Assembly (NCBI GenBank): GCA_045222295.1
Contig: JBGUXP010000006.1
Location: 124,001 to 188,000, forward strand
Length of the DNA stretch: 64,000 nt
Source: Colimorpha sp045222295
Lineage (GTDB): Bacteria > Bacteroidota > Bacteroidia > Bacteroidales > P3
Reading direction: 5' to 3'
In this document: one piece after another, positions 24,681-32,070 of the stretch
Position numbering within the stretch: the first letter of the stretch is position 1
How the letters are laid out: each line of letters starts with the position of its first letter
The notes under the pieces: model-generated
Told to the model about the DNA's origin: nothing
What the model saw: only the letters and a program-made list of their open reading frames with translations
Database searches by the model: none
Program-made: the position numbers and the translations under genes

Positions 24681-26654
24681 TTATAGATTCAGCCGAATGC
24701 CGGCGTACGCCATGATGCCGTGCACGGGGCCCCAGACGAGTGTGGGGTCGAAGGTGGAGGACCAGGGGTTGGCGGCGTTGACGACGGGGTTGGGCTGGCG
24801 GTAGTTGGTGAGGTTCTCGCCGCCGATATAGAGTGAGAAGTGGCGGAACTCGCGCGTCACCTGGAGGTTGAGCTGGGGGTAGGGGTTGAACTCCGTGCCG
24901 GAGACCAGTGTGTTGTTCTCGTCGAGATAGTCGGGGATACGGCCGCCGCCGTTGAGCTGCAGGGTGAGGTCCACCTGCCAGAGGGCCAGCATGGGCTTCC
25001 AACTCAAGGTGACGAGCCCTTTGTAGCGGCTCTGCAGAGGCTTCTCCATCAGCTGTCCGCCATAGGTGCACATCACGCGGTTGTAGCGGAACGCCGCCAA
25101 AAGGTTGAGCTCCTCGGTGAGGTCGTAGTTGGCATCCACCTGCAGGGTGTGGGAGTAGGAACGGCCGTCGAGGTTGGTGATGGCAATCTTGGTGGGGTCG
25201 CTGTCGTAGTCCACCACGGCTTGGTTGATGAAGTCGGTGTAGTAGTATTCCGCGTTGACGGTCAGCGTGCGCTCCATCAGCGGGATATAGAAGGCGGCGC
25301 TGAGGCCACTGTTCCAAGCCTCTTCCTGCTTCAGCGCTGCCACCGCCAGGGTGCGCCCGGAGGTGAGCAGGTAGTGGTTCTCGGCCAGGGGCTGGGGTGT
25401 GCGGAAGCCTTTGCCTGTCGAGGCGCGGAGGGTCATCCAGTCGGTGGCCACCCATTTCACATGGAGGCGCGGGGTGAGGTAGGTGCGGTTGTAGAGCGAG
25501 CTGTGGTCGGCGCGCAGTCCTCCCATGGCGGTGAACTTGTAGGTGGGTTTAAAGGTGTACTGGATATAGGCACCGGGGGTGTATTCTGTTGTGAATTGGG
25601 AATTAAGGGCTATGAGTTTCTCGTCCAGCCGGTCGGCATTGAAGCCGAGGCCGGTGGAGAGGTTGTGGATGTCGTTGAAGTCGTGCTCCAATACCAAGGT
25701 GGCATTGAGGCTCTGCTGGCGGTCATTGTATTCATTGGTGCCGAAGGAGCCGTCGAGGTTGTAGAGGCTGCCTGTGGCCAGCAGGGCGAGGTTGGTGTTG
25801 TGATCGCGGTCGAGCAGGAAGGCGTGCTTCATGTAGGCATCCAGTCGGTTGGCCTTGGTGAGCACAGTGTAGGGAGTGGGAGAGAAGTCCTTCAACTGAC
25901 CGCCCTCACGGTTCTCGTGCAGATAGCCGAATCCGGCGTGCATGATGTAGTGCCCTTTCTGGTATTTCCAGCGGTTCTGCAGGTGCAGCTGTTCAAGGGC
26001 GGGCGAATCGTGCCAGCCGTCGTTGTTTTCGTCCATGTGCATGAAGTCCTTCTCGTAGTGCGCCAGCACTTCGGTGCTCAGGTGGTGGTTCAGGTGGAGG
26101 TTCCCCATGGCGTTGAGTTCGCTCTTGAGGCGGCTGTCAGTGTAGAGGTTGAGCGACAGGCCGGGGTCGTCCTCGGGTTTCACATATTCCACGTTGATCT
26201 GTCCCGTGATGCTCTGGGGACCGTTCTTGACGCTCGAAGCACCCTTGCTCACCGAGATGCTTTTCATCCAGGCCCCGGGGACATATCCCAAGGAGTAAGG
26301 CATGGCGGCCCCAAGGGTGACGGGCAGGTTCTCCAGAAGCATCTGCACATACTGGCCGCTGAGGCCTAGCAGCTTGATTTGTCGGGCACCGACGGCGGCA
26401 TCGTTGTAGTTGACATCCACCGAGGGATTGGTAATGAAACTCTCGCCGAGGTTGCAGCAGGCGGCGCGGAAGAGCTCGTCCTGTCCTATCTCGTTGCCGT
26501 TGACGGCACCGCCCATGCGGGACACGCCTTCGGCCTTGCGCTGTTGGATGGAGACCTCCTCCAAAGTGCGCTTGCGTGTGGTGGTGTCGGTTTGTGCTCC
26601 GACACTTGTGGCCGCCAGCAATACAAGGCTGGCGACGATAAATCTTTTTATCAT
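24681..26654 (-). CDS. TonB-dependent outer-membrane receptor, metal-associated
   Basis: A 657-residue receptor: signal peptide 1-20 (ends VGA, then Gln21), plug domain (about 40-150, with KLLGLSGQYVQMLLENLPV and the VKNGPQSITGQINVEY block) and a 22-strand barrel ending AGIRLNL. It lacks the SusC-type carboxypeptidase-like N-terminal domain, as is usual for metal and vitamin receptors. Neighbours are an HMA protein downstream and a small Cys-rich exported protein upstream, which supports transport of a metal or its complex. A weak 7-bp AATT repeat is visible near 25588-25610. Confidence 0.9.
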   Translation of the reverse strand: MIKRFIVASLVLLAATSVGAQTDTTTRKRTLEEVSIQQRKAEGVSRMGGAVNGNEIGQDELFRAACCNLGESFITNPSVDVNYNDAAVGARQIKLLGLSGQYVQMLLENLPVTLGAAMPYSLGYVPGAWMKSISVSKGASSVKNGPQSITGQINVEYVKPEDDPGLSLNLYTDSRLKSELNAMGNLHLNHHLSTEVLAHYEKDFMHMDENNDGWHDSPALEQLHLQNRWKYQKGHYIMHAGFGYLHENREGGQLKDFSPTPYTVLTKANRLDAYMKHAFLLDRDHNTNLALLATGSLYNLDGSFGTNEYNDRQQSLNATLVLEHDFNDIHNLSTGLGFNADRLDEKLIALNSQFTTEYTPGAYIQYTFKPTYKFTAMGGLRADHSSLYNRTYLTPRLHVKWVATDWMTLRASTGKGFRTPQPLAENHYLLTSGRTLAVAALKQEEAWNSGLSAAFYIPLMERTLTVNAEYYYTDFINQAVVDYDSDPTKIAITNLDGRSYSHTLQVDANYDLTEELNLLAAFRYNRVMCTYGGQLMEKPLQSRYKGLVTLSWKPMLALWQVDLTLQLNGGGRIPDYLDENNTLVSGTEFNPYPQLNLQVTREFRHFSLYIGGENLTNYRQPNPVVNAANPWSSTFDPTLVWGPVHGIMAYAGIRLNL

Positions 26655-26691
26655 GATTCTAAGGGTTTAATAATGATTGAATTTTTTTTAA

Positions 26692-26727
26692 CCACAGTGA
26701 CTATAGTAACTATAGAGACTATAGAGC
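26692..26727. repeat. 9-bp tandem repeat (4 units), intergenic
   Basis: CCACAGTGA, CTATAGTAA, CTATAGAGA and CTATAGAGC between the Cys-rich protein gene and the TonB receptor. It is the noncoding counterpart of the repeat in the signal peptide at 6433-6468. Confidence 0.85.
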
Positions 26728-26742
26728 CAAAAAAAACTTCAA

Positions 26743-27102
26743 TCAAACCCTCAACACAGTAACAGTATGGGCCAAAGTTCCCGGAGGGGCTTGGTCGCAA
26801 TGTGACTCCAGTTGCCATTCGGCGGCGAGGGTTGGGCCCATGACAACAGGAGGGAAAATAGGGAACAACGCCGTTTGTACCGGCATTTCGAGACCGGCAG
26901 TCGTGGTCGGCACATAGTCTGACAGCTGCATAGATTTCACCGTCATGCAGTCGCTTTCATCGGGGCAGCAGTCCTGGTGGATGGGTAATGTCAGGGTGAT
27001 GCGGCCTGTGCACGAACATTTTTCCACCGATATGCCAGCTGTCCCCATAAGCAGCAGTATCAGGATAAAAGTGGAAGTTAATATGTTCGCCGAATGTCTC
27101 AT
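26743..27102 (-). CDS. Small exported Cys/His protein of the metal cluster
   Basis: 119 residues with an N-terminal membrane segment or signal peptide and a cysteine group (EKCSCTG, QDCCPDESDC). It resembles the small HYC_CC_PP-type proteins found next to TonB receptors and HMA proteins in Bacteroidota; that name is from memory and the match is by eye. A metal-binding role is inferred from the Cys content and position. The gene lies 1 nt after the Rieske-like lipoprotein gene. Confidence 0.6.
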   Translation of the reverse strand: MRHSANILTSTFILILLLMGTAGISVEKCSCTGRITLTLPIHQDCCPDESDCMTVKSMQLSDYVPTTTAGLEMPVQTALFPIFPPVVMGPTLAAEWQLESHCDQAPPGTLAHTVTVLRV

Positions 27103-27103
27103 T

Positions 27104-27571
27104 TCAATAGACTGTCAGGATATACCCGTCGAAGGAGGTGTAATATTCGTAGAGTGGGCATCCGCTGGCGGCACCCTCGAGTGGTTGTCCGTTGATGGTT
27201 TCGTACATCGATCCGCAGGAGGGACATTTCAACACCTCGCCGTTCCAGTCCTCAAGGGGTTGGAGTCCCACCTCATGGTCGTTGGGACAGGCGCATTCGA
27301 AGGCCACGAATTCGCTGTAGCTGATACGTCGAACGAAGATGCCCTTGTGGCCACGGTTAACGGTCACCGTGCCTCCCACGTTCTGCAGGGAGGCGAAGTC
27401 GGGCATATAGATGTCTATTTGGGCACCCTCGCCGAAAGGTGTGTTGCAAGAGTCCTCGCGGCTGCACCCTGCCAGCAGGATAATGGTTGTTAAGGCGAAA
27501 AGACATGTGCGCCAGTAGCGGTATCGTCTTGTCTCCTGTCTCCTTATCTCCTTATCTCCTTTATTTCCCAT
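27104..27571 (-). CDS. Rieske-fold lipoprotein with four-Cys site
   Basis: 155 residues. After an Arg-rich N-terminus comes a lipoprotein signal (ILLAGC, Cys36). The mature part follows the Rieske fold: C93-A-C95-P, then L-K-C116-P-S-C119-G-S, and GQPLEGAASGCPLYEY. In true Rieske proteins the two motifs are C-x-H and C-x-x-H; here both His are Cys, so a mononuclear Fe or Zn site is as likely as a 2Fe-2S cluster. The start at 27571 overlaps the M28 gene by 11 nt; an alternative ATG is at 27586. The N-terminal arm (about residues 4-17) is encoded by an 8-bp tandem repeat. Confidence 0.75.
   Translation of the reverse strand: MGNKGDKEIRRQETRRYRYWRTCLFALTTIILLAGCSREDSCNTPFGEGAQIDIYMPDFASLQNVGGTVTVNRGHKGIFVRRISYSEFVAFECACPNDHEVGLQPLEDWNGEVLKCPSCGSMYETINGQPLEGAASGCPLYEYYTSFDGYILTVY
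27529..27568 (-). repeat. 8-bp tandem repeat (about 5 units) in a lipoprotein N-terminus
   Basis: TTGTCTCC, TGTCTCC, TTATCTCC, TTATCTCC, TTTATTTCC. Related units occur at 55282-55316 and 57260-57290. Confidence 0.85.
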
Positions 27572-28553
27572 TCGGATAATCTCCATAAATGGTCTTCATG
27601 GTCACCGTGGCTACGGTGCGGAGACTTTCTTTGCTCACCGAATTGATGTCGTCAGTAGTGGTGTGCCAGTGCTCGAAGAAACTGGTGGTGCCGCTGTTCT
27701 GCACGATGTCAACCATGGGGATGCCGGCAAGACGGTTCACATAGTAGTGGTCGTCGAGTATGGGGTCGGTGTCTTGGTTGACAAATATGCTGTTGTAGCC
27801 GAGAGCGGCGGCGGCACGCCACATCTTGTCGGTGAGGCCGGGGGCAAAGTTGCGGCTGATCTGCTCTTTGGTGAAGCGGGGATTGAGGGTGCCCACCATG
27901 TCGAAGAGTACGCCGTAGACGGCAGTGTAGTAAGGCACATGGCGGTTTTGTGCCCAGTGTTGCGACCCCTTGCACCAGGTGTTCTCATCGTAGACCTCGC
28001 TCCACGAGGTGGCACCTTGGTCTTCCACGTCGAAGAAGATGAAGTCCACGCCCACAGAAGGGGGCATCTGGCTCATCACGCGGGCCATCTCCATGAGTGC
28101 TGCCACGCCCGAGGCACCGTCGTTGGCTCCAGGGACGGGTTTGCGTTGCAGGCTCTCGACATTGTCGTGGTCGGCCCATGAGCGGCTATCCCAATGGGCT
28201 GCCAGTAGCACGCGGTTGCTCGCCGTGGGGTTGAGCGAGGCGATGATGTTCTTGCCGGGCACCGTGCTGTTGTCCCACAGCGTGGCGTTGAAGTCCTGCA
28301 CGATGACAGTGTCGCACCAGCGGCTCATCTGAGCCAGCAGCCAGTCGGCGCATTGACGCCAACCCTTACTGCCGGGGATGCGGTTGCCAAAAGCCAACTG
28401 GGCTTCGACATAGGCGTAGGCGCTATCGGCCGAAAACTTGGGCACGGCCACCTGTGTGTAGTCGATGCCCTGCAGGGTCTCGGGGACCTCCTGTTTATGT
28501 TTGCAGCCTGCCAGCGCAAGCAAGCAGGCTGCGATAATTGCGAGTTGTTTCAA
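27561..28553 (-). CDS. M28-family lipoprotein, glutaminyl cyclase-like
   Basis: 330 residues with lipobox LALAGC (Cys17). The zinc-peptidase fold of family M28 is seen: AAHWDSR, GANDGASG, FFDVEDQG and the late His in HWHTTTDD. The sequence resembles type II glutaminyl-peptide cyclotransferases, which turn an N-terminal Gln into pyroglutamate in the periplasm. Many exported proteins in this window begin with Gln after signal cleavage, which fits that job. An aminopeptidase role is the alternative. Confidence 0.8.
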   Translation of the reverse strand: MKQLAIIAACLLALAGCKHKQEVPETLQGIDYTQVAVPKFSADSAYAYVEAQLAFGNRIPGSKGWRQCADWLLAQMSRWCDTVIVQDFNATLWDNSTVPGKNIIASLNPTASNRVLLAAHWDSRSWADHDNVESLQRKPVPGANDGASGVAALMEMARVMSQMPPSVGVDFIFFDVEDQGATSWSEVYDENTWCKGSQHWAQNRHVPYYTAVYGVLFDMVGTLNPRFTKEQISRNFAPGLTDKMWRAAAALGYNSIFVNQDTDPILDDHYYVNRLAGIPMVDIVQNSGTTSFFEHWHTTTDDINSVSKESLRTVATVTMKTIYGDYPNGK

Positions 28554-28556
28554 GGG

Positions 28557-28591
28557 TAACTCTTATCTGTTATCTATTAACTCTTAACTAT
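28557..28591. repeat. 7-bp tandem repeat (5 units) at the efp stop
   Basis: TAACTCT, TATCTGT, TATCTAT, TAACTCT, TAACTAT between efp and the M28 gene. Confidence 0.85.
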
Positions 28592-29151
28592 TTCAGTCGT
28601 TCTGCATACTCGCAGGTGCGGGTGTCGACCTTGATGCGCTCTCCTTCCTTGATGAAGAGGGGCACGCGGACCTGCACGCCGGGCTCCACGGTGGCGTCCT
28701 TCATGGCGTTGGTAGCGGTGTTGCCGGCGAAGCCGGGCTCGGTGTAGGTGACGACGGTCTCGATGAAGGGAGGCAGCTCGCAGGTCAACGGGGTCTCGGT
28801 GTCGGCCTCGACGGTGATTTCAACATACTGGCCGTCCTTGAGGAACTGGGGAGCGTTGATGATGGTCTCGGGGATATAAATCTGCTCATAGGTTTCGGTG
28901 TGCATGAAGACATGCATGTCGCCCTCTTTGTAGAGGTAGGTATAGGGGCGGCGTTCCACGCGGACGATGTCGATTTTGGCACCGCTGGGGAAGGTGTTCT
29001 CGAGCATGCGGCCAGTCTTCACGTTGCGCATCTTGGTGCGCACGAAGGCGGCGCCCTTGCCGGGTTTCACGTGGAGGAACTCAACGATGGTGTAGATGTC
29101 GTTGTTGAAATTGATGCAAAGTCCGTTTTTAATATCGGTCGTTGTTGCCAT
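28588..29151 (-). CDS. efp: Elongation factor P
   Basis: 187 residues in three beta-barrel domains. EF-P relieves ribosomes stalled at polyproline. The tip lysine is Lys32 in HVKPGKGAAFV, the residue modified or used unmodified depending on the lineage. The conserved C-terminal blocks TAPQFLKDG-like (NAPQFLKDGQYV) and PGVQVRVPLFIKEGERIKVDT are present. The start is placed at MATTTDIKNG. No modification gene is nearby. Confidence 0.97.
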   Translation of the reverse strand: MATTTDIKNGLCINFNNDIYTIVEFLHVKPGKGAAFVRTKMRNVKTGRMLENTFPSGAKIDIVRVERRPYTYLYKEGDMHVFMHTETYEQIYIPETIINAPQFLKDGQYVEITVEADTETPLTCELPPFIETVVTYTEPGFAGNTATNAMKDATVEPGVQVRVPLFIKEGERIKVDTRTCEYAERLK

Positions 29152-29164
29152 AAAATGTAATGTA

Positions 29165-29446
29165 TTATTGTTGATTATTATTGTTTTTCTTCTTTTCCTC
29201 GGCGTAGAGCTGGGTGAGGCGGCGCAGGTCATCCTTCAGTTGGTCGAGTTCCTCTTCGCAGGCACGGAAGCGGTGGCGCTCCATCATCCAGCGCATGGCG
29301 ATGGCCAGGGCCACGAGAATCATTGTCAGCGAGAGACTGAGACCCGGTGTCTCGCTGTTTTTCAGCATGAAATAGACCACGGTGGCACCGAGAATCAGCA
29401 CGTAGGAGGCTATTTCATATAATCTTATTGCGGTCTTGTGACTCAT
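29165..29446 (-). CDS. Small two-helix membrane protein with coiled coil
   Basis: 93 residues: two membrane helices (about 10-27 and 36-52) then a charged coiled coil (CEEELDQLKDDLRRLTQLY) and a low-complexity Lys/Asn/Gln tail. It lies 13 nt before efp on the same strand with a shared promoter. Function unknown. Confidence 0.65.
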   Translation of the reverse strand: MSHKTAIRLYEIASYVLILGATVVYFMLKNSETPGLSLSLTMILVALAIAMRWMMERHRFRACEEELDQLKDDLRRLTQLYAEEKKKNNNNQQ

Positions 29447-29468
29447 CTTTCTAGCAGATTTGAAAATG

Positions 29469-29476
29469 CAAAAATA
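29469..29476 (-). promoter_or_regulatory. -7 box for the 93-residue gene and efp
   Basis: TATTTTTG on the minus strand, 22 nt before the start codon. Confidence 0.55.
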
Positions 29477-29540
29477 CGATTTTTTTTTAATATAGAAATA
29501 TTTTTAATTGTTTTGCTGTCGTTTGGCACGGGAGGATGAT

Positions 29541-30035
29541 TTAATTGCGTTTATGACCTAAAGAATCATAGGTTCCATACGTTGGCCACATCTTGATGTT
29601 ACGCATCTCTTCCGTGGGAGGGAAGGTCAGCTTCCAGTTAAGGTACCTTAGGTCCGATAGGCTCAAGTCGTAGCGTTGTGCAACTATGTTGTGGTCTTTT
29701 ACATAGTCCCATCCACGGATCGATAAGGTGTCTGCGTTGAATACGAAGACTATCAGTGTATCCAGATTACAAAATTTGCTTTCATATGTCCCTCTGCTTG
29801 TAAGAGCTTCATTGTTAGAATTGTGTGATTTTACGCCCAAGTCCCACCCTGGGGCCATGACATTCTGTGTGCGTAAAAGAGAGGTGTCTGGATAGTCAAA
29901 ACTTCTGTCAACAAATATATCGTAATCGGCTCCATTGTAAAACAAGATATGATGATGCGCGTCATCACTGTCTTTTGTGCATGTCATGGCCGTGAATAAC
30001 ATGCAGCTGCAGATTATTAGAATTATTTTTTTCAT
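29541..30035 (-). CDS. Lipoprotein of unknown function
   Basis: 164 residues with lipobox FTAMTC (Cys19). The mature part (LFYNGADYDIFVDRSFDYPD) is rich in Tyr, Asp and Asn and has no recognised domain. AT-rich relative to its neighbours. It lies 21 nt after the LtaS-like gene on the same strand, separated by a TTATTAG pair. Confidence 0.6.
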   Translation of the reverse strand: MKKIILIICSCMLFTAMTCTKDSDDAHHHILFYNGADYDIFVDRSFDYPDTSLLRTQNVMAPGWDLGVKSHNSNNEALTSRGTYESKFCNLDTLIVFVFNADTLSIRGWDYVKDHNIVAQRYDLSLSDLRYLNWKLTFPPTEEMRNIKMWPTYGTYDSLGHKRN

Positions 30036-30056
30036 GTTATTAGTTATTAGAGGTCA

Positions 30057-32054
30057 CTATAGGTCTCCGTCGCGGATGACGAGGTGGTTGGTGGTCATGC
30101 GTATCATGTAGGTCTGGACTATGGCCTTGAGGCGGGTGAGCATACCGTTGGTGCGTTGAGGTTCGGCTTTGAGAAGGTTATGCTTCAGCAGGGGGTCGAG
30201 GACGTAGTTGTAGAGGCCGGTGGGCAGCTCGCCGTCGAAGAGGAGGGTGTAGTCGCCTTCGATGTACTGATAGATATCGTTGCTGAAGTTGACGGCCCAG
30301 GGGGTTTCATTGGGGTCAAAGACGTTCTTGCCGAAGGCGGGGAAGGGCTTGTCGTAACCGAGGATGCGGAGGACGGAGGGCATGATGTCAATCTGTTGCA
30401 TGACGCCGGGGAGCATACCCGTAGGCAGTTCTCCCGAGGGATCGTAGATGGCGATGGGGATGGAGAAGACCCCGACGGAGGTGTTGCTTTCATCGTATTG
30501 GAGGCGCGAGGTGTGGTCGGCGGTGAAGACGAAGAGGGTATTCTTGAACCATGGCTGCTGGCTGGCTGTGGCGAAGAATTTTCTTAATGCGTTGTCACAA
30601 TATTGGATGGTACGGTGGATGGGGAGCGGGCCGCCGGTGTAGGTGCTCTCGTAATTTGCTGGGATATTGAAGGGGTGGTGTGAGGTGGCGGAGAAGAATC
30701 CCACCATAAAGGGCTCCTTTAGGCGCTCGGTGATGGCGGTAGAGGTGAACTGCAGGAAGTCCTCGTCCCAGATGGCCCAGTGGCCGTCGAAGTCGGAGCG
30801 GCCGCCAGTGCGTGGGTCGTCGCAGTATTCGCTCATGCCGAAATACTGTTTGAATCCCGAGGAACGGGCAAAGGCCTGGAAGCCCATGGAGGAGTTGGGG
30901 GCGCCATGGAAGAAGGCGGTGTGATAGCCTTTCTGTCCGAGGCAGTCGGCGAGGCCGCTGAGGTCGTTGAGCGAGGAGGGGGTGAGGATGAAGGGCTCGA
31001 TGAAGAAGGGCACCGAGGAGAGCGACGAAGGCATGGCATCTATGCTCTTGCGGCCGTTGGCGAAGGTGTGCTCGTAGGTCAGCGAGTGCTTGAGGAGCGA
31101 ATCGAGGAAGGGGGTGTAGGAGACGAAGTCGGGATGAGACTGTCGGAGGGATTGGTTATAGTAGCCGAAGTATTCGCGCGAGAAGCTTTCGAGGATGATG
31201 ACCATAACGTTTTTCTGTCCGGTAACCATGGGAACGGTGTCGGCTCCAGAGGGGATATGGAGGGGGGAATAGATGGAGGCGAGCTGTTCTTCGGGCATGT
31301 ACTGCGGGTCTTTGAATGGACGCTTGCCGATGGTACGGATGATGGAGAAGGGGGTGTTAAGGACGATGGAGGCCTGCTGAGGGGAGTGGACATATTGATT
31401 GGCGTTGGAGATAGTAATGGGTCGCGTGTCACGAGTGAAGCCGCCGCGCATGGCGAAGATGGAGAAGGGAATGGCTACGATAAGACCGAAGGAGATGGCG
31501 AGGTAGTACTTCAATTTTGAATTTTGGATTTTGGCTTTTGATTCCTCGGAGAGGTCGGGTTTGGTATAGAGGAACCAAAGGGCGGCAATGAGTGCAATGC
31601 CGAGGAGGAGAAGGTACCAGTGGCCTATGAGTTCGGTAAAGAAGATGCCTCCGAGATTGTTTTCGTTAGAGAATTCAGCGAAGAAAGTGGCGGTGGTGCG
31701 GCGCCCGGTGAACTGGGAGTAGACGGTATCGACAAGGTTGATGGTGAGACCCAGGGAGTTGATGACAACGAAAATCCACTTACACATCTTATGCCACCAG
31801 GGGCGCTCCTTGGTATGGATGGGAAGGAGCATGAGGATAATCCATAGCCAGTTGGTGTAGAGGATGGCCGAGGAGTCGAAGCGAAGGCTACCGGCGAGAA
31901 GCTCGCCCATCGACAGCTGGTCCCACCCCACGGAGAGGGTACTCCAGTTTTCTAGCACAAAGGCCACGCGGGTAATCATGTAAAGAACATAGACGAGTAC
32001 CAGGTTGATGAGAACCGAGAGTACGTTGCTAAATGGAAAGGCTTTTATTTTCAT
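30057..32054 (-). CDS. LtaS-like membrane sulfatase-family phosphoglycerol transferase
   Basis: 665 residues: five N-terminal membrane helices (to about 220) then a sulfatase-fold domain. Active-site segments are VIILESFSREYFG, the nucleophile region FANGRKSIDAMPS (Ser in place of the usual Thr) and the metal-binding FTADHTSR. Relatives move phosphoglycerol or phosphoethanolamine onto glycans outside the membrane. Gram-negatives lack lipoteichoic acid, so the acceptor is probably a periplasmic or surface glycan. It follows the MBOAT gene by 16 nt. Residues near 170-180 (ESKAKIQNSKLK) come from a 7-bp tandem repeat in the linker after the fifth helix. Confidence 0.85.
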   Translation of the reverse strand: MKIKAFPFSNVLSVLINLVLVYVLYMITRVAFVLENWSTLSVGWDQLSMGELLAGSLRFDSSAILYTNWLWIILMLLPIHTKERPWWHKMCKWIFVVINSLGLTINLVDTVYSQFTGRRTTATFFAEFSNENNLGGIFFTELIGHWYLLLLGIALIAALWFLYTKPDLSEESKAKIQNSKLKYYLAISFGLIVAIPFSIFAMRGGFTRDTRPITISNANQYVHSPQQASIVLNTPFSIIRTIGKRPFKDPQYMPEEQLASIYSPLHIPSGADTVPMVTGQKNVMVIILESFSREYFGYYNQSLRQSHPDFVSYTPFLDSLLKHSLTYEHTFANGRKSIDAMPSSLSSVPFFIEPFILTPSSLNDLSGLADCLGQKGYHTAFFHGAPNSSMGFQAFARSSGFKQYFGMSEYCDDPRTGGRSDFDGHWAIWDEDFLQFTSTAITERLKEPFMVGFFSATSHHPFNIPANYESTYTGGPLPIHRTIQYCDNALRKFFATASQQPWFKNTLFVFTADHTSRLQYDESNTSVGVFSIPIAIYDPSGELPTGMLPGVMQQIDIMPSVLRILGYDKPFPAFGKNVFDPNETPWAVNFSNDIYQYIEGDYTLLFDGELPTGLYNYVLDPLLKHNLLKAEPQRTNGMLTRLKAIVQTYMIRMTTNHLVIRDGDL
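31512..31546 (-). repeat. 7-bp tandem repeat (5 units) inside the LtaS-like gene
   Basis: CAATTTT, GAATTTT, GGATTTT, GGCTTTT, GATTCCT, in frame. Confidence 0.85.
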
Positions 32055-32070
32055 GGTTTAATATTTTGCT

